Shown here piece after piece: positions 58,293 to 64,000 of a DNA stretch of 64,000 nt. The stretch is from Sphingomonas sp. NFR04. Lineage in GTDB: Bacteria; Pseudomonadota; Alphaproteobacteria; Sphingomonadales; Sphingomonadaceae. Position numbers and translations under genes: made by a program. The DNA lies in contig NZ_FORV01000006.1 in NCBI RefSeq assembly GCF_900114095.1, positions 124,001 through 188,000 on the forward strand, read 5' to 3'. Each line of letters begins with the position of its first letter. Positions within the stretch are counted from its first letter, which is position 1. The notes under the pieces were generated by a model. It saw nothing but the letters and a program-made list of their open reading frames with translations, was not told where the DNA came from and did not search any database.

Positions 58293-58515
58293 CCTGTCGA
58301 CCCTTGCTGCTGAAGCGACGGAGCGTTTCGCGATCCTGCGCATAGGCCCGCCGGAGCGGGCCGATGCCCATCGCCACCACCGCCACCATCGCGACATAGG
58401 CGACCAGCCAGATGTCGTGGGTGGCGCGGCGGTACGACCAGGCGGCGAGCGACGCGATGATCCACGCCGCGATCAACCCGACCACGATATGGATGACTTC
58501 TACAAGCACGCGCAC
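58285..58515 (-). CDS. Small membrane protein, 76 aa, in the pdhC-lpd operon
   Basis: Two membrane helices (about residues 8-26 and 37-52: VVGLIAAWIIASLAAW and LVAYVAMVAVVAMGIGPL) are followed by a basic tail, RRAYAQDRETLRRFSSKGRQDD. No family is recognised. It sits 13 bases after pdhC and overlaps the thioesterase gene by 8 bases, so translation is coupled. Codon use matches the neighbours. A link to the dehydrogenase complex is only positional. Confidence 0.75.
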   Translation of the reverse strand: MRVLVEVIHIVVGLIAAWIIASLAAWSYRRATHDIWLVAYVAMVAVVAMGIGPLRRAYAQDRETLRRFSSKGRQDD

Positions 58516-58528
58516 CGCCCGGCTCCGA

Positions 58529-59833
58529 TCAGGCGATCATGCCCATCGGGCCTTCGACGAGTTCCTTGAAGATCTTCATCATCTCGGCCCCGTCGGCACC
58601 GTCGATGGCGCGATGGTCGAAGCTGCCCGTGGCGCTCATCACGGTCGCCACGCCGAGCGCGTCGTCAATGATGTACGGGCGCTTCTCGCCCGCGCCGATC
58701 GCCATGATCATGCCCTGGGGCGGGTTGATGACCGCTTCGAACTGCTTGATGCCGTACATGCCCATGTTGGACAGGCTGGCGGTGCCGCCCTGATATTCCT
58801 GCGGCTGCAGCTTGCCCTCCCGGGCACGGGCGGCGAGGTCCTTCATCTCGGTCGCGATGGCCGAGACGCTCTTGTTCGCCGCGTCCTTGACGATCGGGGT
58901 GATCAGGCCGGTCGGAGTCGACACCGCGACCGACACGTCGGCGCGGCTGTACTTGATCAGCTTGTCGCCGGTGAAGGTGACGTTGCACTTGGGCGTACGC
59001 GCCAGCGCGACACCCAGCGCCTTGATCAGCAGATCGTTGACCGACAGCTTCACGCCGCGCGCCTCGAGCGCCTTGTTGAGCTCGCCGCGCAGCTTGAGCA
59101 GGGCGTCGAGGCGGATGTCGACCGTGAGGTAGATGTGCGGGACGGTCTGCTTCGACTCGGTGAGGCGACGCGCGATCGTCTTGCGGATGTTCGAGAGCTT
59201 CTCTTCCTCGTGCGGGATCGAGTCGTCGAACCAGACGGCCTTGGTCTCGGCGGGTGCAGCGGCCGGAGCAGCCGTCGGAGCCGGGGCAGCAACGGCGGCG
59301 GCCGGTGCGGCAACCGGGGCAGCGCCGGGCTTGGCGCCCTCGACGTCGGCCTTGACGATGCGGCCGTTCGGGCCGGTGCCGCTCACGCCGGCGAGATCGA
59401 CACCCTTGTCGGCGGCGATGCGGCGGGCCAGCGGGCTCGCCTTGACGCGCGAACCGGAAGCTGCGGCGGGCTGCGCCGCCGGGGCAGGGGCCGGAGTCGG
59501 CGTGGAAGCAGGTGCGCTTGCGGCCGGTGCCGGCGCGGGCGCAGGGGTCGGGCTCGGCGCGGGGGCGGCGGTGGCGGACGATGCGTCCTCGCCTTCGCCG
59601 GCCATCACCGCGATCACGGTGCCGACCTTTACGTTATCGGTGCCTTCGGCGATCATGATCTTCCCGATCACGCCTTCGTCGACCGCTTCGAATTCCATCG
59701 TCGCCTTGTCGGTTTCGATCTCGGCAAGCAGGTCGCCGGATTTCACCGTGTCGCCTTCCTTGACGAGCCACTTGGCAAGCGTGCCCTCCTCCATGGTGGG
59801 AGAAAGTGCCGGCATCTTGATTTCGATTCCCAT
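58529..59833 (-). CDS. pdhC: Pyruvate dehydrogenase E2, dihydrolipoamide acetyltransferase
   Basis: This 434-residue core enzyme has one lipoyl domain (residues 1-80, MPALSPTMEEGTLAKW, lipoyl lysine Lys43 in ETDKATMEF). An Ala/Pro-rich flexible linker follows. The E1/E3-binding domain reads KASPLARRIAADKG and SGTGPNGRIVKADVEG, and after a second linker comes the catalytic domain. The active-site HRAIDGADGAEM has His407. The linkers are strongly Ala/Pro-biased. It transfers acetyl groups from E1 to CoA. The E1 alpha and beta genes are not in the window. It heads an operon with the small membrane protein, thioesterase and lpd. Confidence 0.95.
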   Translation of the reverse strand: MGIEIKMPALSPTMEEGTLAKWLVKEGDTVKSGDLLAEIETDKATMEFEAVDEGVIGKIMIAEGTDNVKVGTVIAVMAGEGEDASSATAAPAPSPTPAPAPAPAASAPASTPTPAPAPAAQPAAASGSRVKASPLARRIAADKGVDLAGVSGTGPNGRIVKADVEGAKPGAAPVAAPAAAVAAPAPTAAPAAAPAETKAVWFDDSIPHEEEKLSNIRKTIARRLTESKQTVPHIYLTVDIRLDALLKLRGELNKALEARGVKLSVNDLLIKALGVALARTPKCNVTFTGDKLIKYSRADVSVAVSTPTGLITPIVKDAANKSVSAIATEMKDLAARAREGKLQPQEYQGGTASLSNMGMYGIKQFEAVINPPQGMIMAIGAGEKRPYIIDDALGVATVMSATGSFDHRAIDGADGAEMMKIFKELVEGPMGMIA

Positions 59834-59963
59834 GAAGGTTCCCGTCGTTGGTCCTGGGGGTGGCTGGCCCCTCCTTTGCCGCCGCAGTCCCTAGGGTCAA
59901 GCCCCGCTCTTGCGCTGCGGCCCGTGCCGGTCCACGTAACGCAGGATTGCAAGGAAGGCCCCC

Positions 59964-60419
59964 ATGCGCACCTATCTGGTGGTGATCGACGATTCGCCCG
60001 AGGCCGAAATCGCGCTGCGCTTCGCCGCACGGCGCGCGAGCAAGACCGGCGGCAATGTCGAAATCCTGGCGCTGATCCCGCCCGCCGAGTTCGTCCAATG
60101 GGGCGGCGTGATGGCGACGATCGAGGAGGAAGCGCGCGAACGCGCCGAGGCGCTGGTGATGCGCGCGGCGGGCACGCTGTTCAGCGAATCCGGCCTCACC
60201 CCGTCGATCACCGTCCGGGAAGGGGATGGCCCGAAGGTGGTGCGCGAGATGCTGGCGGCCAATGGCGACATCGCCGCGCTGGTGCTGGGCGCCGCGCCGA
60301 GCGGGCCGCCGGGCAAGCTGGTCGCGCACTTCACCGGTGCGGATTCGGGCAAGCTCACCGTGCCGGTGATGATCATCCCGGGCTCGCTCGACATGGATGC
60401 GATCGACCGACTGAGCTGA
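59964..60419 (+). CDS. Universal stress protein (UspA family)
   Basis: This 151-residue single Usp domain starts RTYLVVIDDSPEAEIALRFAAR, with the aspartate of the Usp nucleotide site. The end reads ALVLGAAPSGPPGKLVAHF and VPVMIIPGSLD. The ATP-binding GxxGxxxxGS motif is only partly present (SGPPGKLVAHF), so ATP binding is doubtful. In this form it resembles small alphaproteobacterial Usp proteins. It is divergent from pdhC, 130 bases away, and is followed 40 bases later by the M28 peptidase gene. The role is general stress survival, inferred from the family. Confidence 0.88.
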   Translation: MRTYLVVIDDSPEAEIALRFAARRASKTGGNVEILALIPPAEFVQWGGVMATIEEEARERAEALVMRAAGTLFSESGLTPSITVREGDGPKVVREMLAANGDIAALVLGAAPSGPPGKLVAHFTGADSGKLTVPVMIIPGSLDMDAIDRLS

Positions 60420-60459
60420 GTCGATTGACCGGCGCGGCCGGGCACGTCAGCATAAGCCC

Positions 60460-61761
60460 ATGCGCATCCTAGCTCTTTTGCCGCTCGCCCTGCTCGCTAC
60501 CCCCGCTCTCGCGCAGGATCGCCCCGATCCGCAGCGGTTGAAGGCCAGCGTCGAAAAGCTGGTCAGCTTCGGGACGCGGCACACGCTGTCCGATCCCGAC
60601 AACCCGACGCGCGGCATCGGCGCGGCGCGGCGCTGGTTCGGCGGCGAACTCACGAAGATCGGCGCGGCCTGTGGCGGCTGCATCGAGACCAGCGAGGTCG
60701 CGCGGGAGTTCAAGGGGCCGCGCGCGCCCAATGGCGTGCGGATCGTCGACGTTCTCGGCATCCAGCGCGGCAGCGAGCCCAATCGCGTGGTGATCGTGAT
60801 GGGCCATATCGACAGCCGCGTCACCGACGTGATGAACACCACCGCCGATGCCCCCGGCGCCAATGACGATGCCTCGGGCGTCGCGCTGGTGCTTGAGTCG
60901 GCGCGGCTGCTGTCGAAGCACAAGTTCAAGGCGACCATCGTCTATGCCGCGCTCTCGGGGGAGGAGCAGGGGCTCTATGGCGGGCAGTTGCTGGCGGAGA
61001 CGGCCAAGGAACGCGGCTGGACCGTCTCGGCGGTGCTCAACAACGACATCGTCGGCAACACGATCGGTCAGGACGGCCGGCGCGTTGCGGACCGCGTCCG
61101 CGTTTTCTCCGAAGGTGCGCGCGACTCCGAAAGCACGGCGGAGGGCAAGGCGCGCCGCGCCGATGGCGGCGAGGATGACGGCCCCAGCCGTGCGCTCGCC
61201 AAGGCGATCCGCGGGATCGCGGCCTCGGACAAGGCGGGGCTGAAGGTGCTGATGGTGCGCCGTCCGGACCGCTTCGGGCGCGGCGGGGATCACTCGCCCT
61301 TCCTGACACTTGGCTTTCCGGCGGTGCGGTTCTCGGTCGGCGTGGAGAATTACGACGCGCAGCACCAGGATCTGCGCACCGAAGGCGGCAAGGTCTATGG
61401 CGACACGGTCGACCGGATGGACTTCCCCTATCTCGCCAAGGTCACCGCGCTCAACGTCGCGACGCTGCGCCGCCTCGCCAGCGCCCCTGCCGCGCCCGAG
61501 CCGGTGATCCTCAGCGGCGCGCTCGCCACCGACACCACGGTGAAATGGCCGGCAGTCGCCGGCGCGGCCAAGTACCGCGTCTACTGGCGCTCCGCCGACA
61601 GCGATGCCTGGACCAGCCATGTCGACGTGGCCGGCGACAAGACCGAAACCGCGCTGAAGGGCATCATTGTCGACGATACCTTCGTCGGCGTCGCGGCGCT
61701 GGCAGCGGACGGGGCGGAGAGCCTGGTCAGCTTCGGCGCGCGGCCGGTGCGCGAACGTTGA
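60460..61761 (+). CDS. M28 family zinc aminopeptidase, exported
   Basis: This 433-residue protein has a signal peptide (LALLPLALLATPALAQ). The M28 domain shows RVVIVMGHIDSRVTDV and PGANDDASGVALVLESARLL, whose His and Asp bind zinc, and YAALSGEEQGLYGGQLLAET with the catalytic Glu pair. The domain ends with GVENYDAQHQDLRTEGG. A C-terminal beta-rich extension of about 90 residues (VKWPAVAGAAKYRVYWRSAD) resembles a fibronectin type III-like module. It would trim amino acids from peptides in the periplasm. The gene is separated from the two-component genes by 67 bases. Confidence 0.92.
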   Translation: MRILALLPLALLATPALAQDRPDPQRLKASVEKLVSFGTRHTLSDPDNPTRGIGAARRWFGGELTKIGAACGGCIETSEVAREFKGPRAPNGVRIVDVLGIQRGSEPNRVVIVMGHIDSRVTDVMNTTADAPGANDDASGVALVLESARLLSKHKFKATIVYAALSGEEQGLYGGQLLAETAKERGWTVSAVLNNDIVGNTIGQDGRRVADRVRVFSEGARDSESTAEGKARRADGGEDDGPSRALAKAIRGIAASDKAGLKVLMVRRPDRFGRGGDHSPFLTLGFPAVRFSVGVENYDAQHQDLRTEGGKVYGDTVDRMDFPYLAKVTALNVATLRRLASAPAAPEPVILSGALATDTTVKWPAVAGAAKYRVYWRSADSDAWTSHVDVAGDKTETALKGIIVDDTFVGVAALAADGAESLVSFGARPVRER

Positions 61762-61828
61762 ACCTTGGGGCACATGGGTCCATAGGGCCCTCAGCGGGGG
61801 CTACATGGTACAAGAGTCGAGTTTGAGT

Positions 61829-62551
61829 ATGGCAACCCATCCCGCTTTCGACGATCCCGCGACGCTGCTGGTGGTCGATGACGACCGCGACATCCGCCTT
61901 CTCCTCGCCAACAGCCTCGGCGCCCGCGGCTACCGCGTCGAGACGGCGTCGAGCGCGCGCGACATGGACGTGATCCTCGAGAAGATGCCGGTCGACGTGG
62001 TGATCCTCGACGTGATGATGCCGGGCGAGGACGGGCTCTCCGCCTGCCGCCGCATCGCCACCGCCGACGGCCCCGACGTGATCCTGTTGAGTGCGCTGGG
62101 CGAGGAGCAGGACCGGATCCTCGGGCTCGAAGTCGGCGCCGGCCATTATCTGCCCAAGCCGTGCAGCCCGCGCGAGATCCTTGCGACGGTGCGCGCGGCG
62201 CTGCGCAAGCGCGGCACCACCGCGGCGCCGCCGGCGGGCGATGTCTACACCTTCGAAGGCTGGCGGATCGACCTGGGCAGCCACGAGCTGTTCGATCCCG
62301 AGGGCGTGCTGGTCGGCCTCACCGACGGCGAGTTCGCGGTGCTGCGCGTGTTCATCGAGCGCCCGCGCCGGGTGCTGACCCGCGAGGCGCTACTCGCCGC
62401 CGCGCGCGGTCCGGATTCGGATGCCTATGACCGCGCGATCGACGTGCAGGTCAGCCGGCTGCGGCGCAAGCTGCGCTCGGGCGCCGACGAGATCATCCGC
62501 ACCGTGCGCAACGAAGGCTATCTGTTCGTCCCCCGCGTGACGCGCGCATGA
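61829..62551 (+). CDS. OmpR-type response regulator
   Basis: This 240-residue regulator has a receiver domain (acidic VVDDDRD, phosphoacceptor Asp61 in VVILDVMMPGEDG, LLSALGE, lysine in YLPKPCSPRE). A winged-helix output domain follows (LTDGEFAVLRVFIERPRRVLTREALL, DRAIDVQVSRLRRKL, IIRTVRNEGYLFV). The ATG at 61829 was preferred over 61805 because the extra codons have poor third-position G/C. The sensor kinase gene overlaps its stop by 4 bases (ATGA). The regulon is not visible here; the M28 peptidase upstream may be a target by position only. Confidence 0.92.
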   Translation: MATHPAFDDPATLLVVDDDRDIRLLLANSLGARGYRVETASSARDMDVILEKMPVDVVILDVMMPGEDGLSACRRIATADGPDVILLSALGEEQDRILGLEVGAGHYLPKPCSPREILATVRAALRKRGTTAAPPAGDVYTFEGWRIDLGSHELFDPEGVLVGLTDGEFAVLRVFIERPRRVLTREALLAAARGPDSDAYDRAIDVQVSRLRRKLRSGADEIIRTVRNEGYLFVPRVTRA

Positions 62552-63882
62552 GCAAGGGAACGGCGGCATCCCGCTCGCCGCTGTTCCTGCGCATCTTCGT
62601 GCGGATGCTCGCCTGCGTGGCGGTAGTGCAGCTGCTCAATTTCGGGCTGCTGTTCGCGGTCCAGACGCCCAATCCGAAGCTGCACACCGTCGGGCAGATC
62701 GTCCAGGCGATGCGCAATCCCGCGGCGGCACCCGACGGGTTCGAAGTGGTGCGCGCGCCCGCGGTGGAGCGCCAGCCCTGGAACCCGCGCGTCGAGCGGA
62801 CCGAAGTCGCGCTGGCGACTGCGCTCGGCGTCCCGCACGATCAGGTGATCTTGCGCTTCCCCGTCGGCTTCCTGCAGCGCCCGCAGGTCTATAACCGTGC
62901 CGGCCTGCCGCCGGCGCCGGCCCCCGCCAGTGCCGCCGCGGCGCAGGACGTGGTCGTCACCGGCGGGTTCCAAGCATCGATGAAGCTGCCCGATGGCAGC
63001 TGGCGGACGGTGTCGCCGGGCGAGGGGCTGGAGCCCTGGCGCCTGTTCGTCATCGTCTGGCTGGTCCTGTCGGCGCTGGCGGCTGCCGTCTTCGCCTGGG
63101 CGATGGCGCAGCGCTTCGCCCGGCCGATCGGCGCCTTTGCCCGCGCCGCCGAGCGGCTGGGCCGCGATCCGCGCGCGCCCCCGATCGAACTCGACGGCCC
63201 GGCCGAGATCGCCGAGGCCGCCCGCGCGTTCAACGACATGCAGGCGCGGCTCAACCGTTATGTCGACGATCGCGCGACGATGATCGCGGCGGTGGCGCAC
63301 GATCTGCGCACGCCGCTGATGCGGCTGGGGCTGCGCGTCGAGGATGCCGATCCGGGCATCCGCGCCGCCTGCGAAGGCGATATCCGCGAGATGCAGGCGA
63401 TGATCTCGGCGGTGATGGCCTATGTCCGCGACAGCAGCCGCATCGGCGTGCGCCGCCCGCTCGATCTGCGCTCGCTCGCCGAGACGGTGGTCGACGACGC
63501 GGCCGATCGCGGCGCCGACGTCAGCCTGGAACTGGGCGACCCGGTGGTCATCGAGGCCGATCCAGTGGCGCTCAAGGCGATGCTGGCCAATCTGGTCGGC
63601 AACGCGGTCAAATATGCCGGCGGTGCCGAGCTGCTGCTGTCGGCGCGCGACCATGAGGCGGTGATCACGGTGCGCGACCGCGGGCCGGGAATCCCCGACG
63701 AGGATATGGAGCGGGTGTTCGACCCCTTCTTCCGCGGCGAGCGCTCGCGCAACCGCGATACCGGCGGCATGGGGCTGGGCCTCGCCAGCGCCCGGGCGAC
63801 GGCGCGGGCGCATGGCGGGGACATCACGCTGCACCGGCGCAGCGGCGGGGGGCTGTGCGCCACCGTCACGCTTCCGCTTTGA
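62548..63882 (+). CDS. Sensor histidine kinase of the OmpR-type system
   Basis: This 444-residue inner-membrane kinase has a first helix (about residues 12-38, FVRMLACVAVVQLLNFGLLF). A periplasmic sensor region of about 120 residues ends with a Pro/Ala-rich stretch, and a second helix (about 170-190) follows. A HAMP linker leads to the phospho-acceptor His251 in IAAVAHDLRTPLMRLG. The ATPase domain has the N box ANLVGNAVKYAG, DRGPGIPDEDMERVFDPFFRG and MGLGLASARATARAHGG. It is translationally coupled to the response regulator. The periplasmic domain is not from a family I recognise, so the signal is unknown. Confidence 0.92.
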   Translation: MSKGTAASRSPLFLRIFVRMLACVAVVQLLNFGLLFAVQTPNPKLHTVGQIVQAMRNPAAAPDGFEVVRAPAVERQPWNPRVERTEVALATALGVPHDQVILRFPVGFLQRPQVYNRAGLPPAPAPASAAAAQDVVVTGGFQASMKLPDGSWRTVSPGEGLEPWRLFVIVWLVLSALAAAVFAWAMAQRFARPIGAFARAAERLGRDPRAPPIELDGPAEIAEAARAFNDMQARLNRYVDDRATMIAAVAHDLRTPLMRLGLRVEDADPGIRAACEGDIREMQAMISAVMAYVRDSSRIGVRRPLDLRSLAETVVDDAADRGADVSLELGDPVVIEADPVALKAMLANLVGNAVKYAGGAELLLSARDHEAVITVRDRGPGIPDEDMERVFDPFFRGERSRNRDTGGMGLGLASARATARAHGGDITLHRRSGGGLCATVTLPL

Positions 63883-63994
63883 TTTCAGCCGCTTCCATAT
63901 ACGACCCCGAGCTACTGGCCCGCCCTCCCCATTGTTGATACCGCTGTCGGCCGTGCGGCACCCAATGCCGCCGGGGACGAGGAGGACGAGGATC

Positions 63995-64000
63995 ATGGGA
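63995..64000 (+). CDS. Possible start of the next gene, cut by the window edge
   Basis: ATGGGA at the last six bases is preceded by GAGGAGGACGAGG, a good ribosome binding site at the right distance. Only two codons are visible, so nothing can be said of the product. Confidence 0.35.

Overview
This high-GC window looks like chromosomal DNA of an alphaproteobacterium, most likely Sphingomonas or a close relative in the Sphingomonadaceae. The inference rests on gene content: TrcR (DUF1013), CpdR beside an N-formylglutamate amidohydrolase and a tRNA-Val, a DUF1192 protein, SapC, a TonB-dependent receptor, periplasmic sugar enzymes, and strong G/C preference at third codon positions. There is no prophage, CRISPR array or complete insertion sequence. 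No species can be named from sequence alone.

Layout. 1-9917: an M13 peptidase cut by the window edge, a POT peptide transporter, a nitroreductase, a small GntR regulator with signal peptidase I, an aldehyde/alcohol dehydrogenase pair and threonine synthase. 9934-10485: GC-rich palindromic repeats, two of which form near-perfect 51-bp inverted ends around a DUF559 endonuclease gene. 10500-21517: acyl-CoA dehydrogenase, TsaC/Sua5, MsrA, GalE, an isochorismatase-fold protein, ClpA, DUF1192, a quinone oxidoreductase and two tandem paralogous helical proteins. 21706-26211: an LpxH-like phosphatase coupled to a glycosyltransferase, TrcR, a Tat-exported dienelactone hydrolase-like protein and a GST. 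26291-36039: a TPR-sulfotransferase, a TonB receptor coupled to a phosphoesterase, RhlE, an FAD dehydrogenase and SapC. 36277-37903: a probable small RNA with its own promoter, an anti-Shine-Dalgarno stretch and a terminator, then N-formylglutamate amidohydrolase, CpdR and tRNA-Val. 38233-44927: a glycosyltransferase with a membrane protein, a dicarboxylate symporter, PhzF, a porin and a GNAT enzyme.

45197-53478 is a pentose (probably L-arabinose) catabolic cluster. It has a secreted GH51 arabinofuranosidase, an exported mutarotase, a FucP-type permease, a sugar-acid dehydratase, an AraD1/GguC-type protein and an FCD-type GntR regulator. Three promoters in the cluster share a 13-bp near-palindrome that fits one operator. 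A logical flow is release of arabinose outside the cytoplasm, epimerisation, uptake, then oxidation and dehydration inside; the dehydrogenase and the final pathway enzymes are not in this window.

53546-64000: a GT-C-like membrane protein, a four-repeat OAA/MBHA-type lectin, a pdhC-lpd operon with a small membrane protein and a thioesterase between them, a universal stress protein, an M28 peptidase and a two-component system.

The best candidates for undescribed biology are the DUF559 gene framed by repeats that supply its ribosome binding site, C-terminus and stop (10001-10485), the small RNA at 36289-36392, the lectin at 55411-56232, and the shared operator of the pentose cluster.
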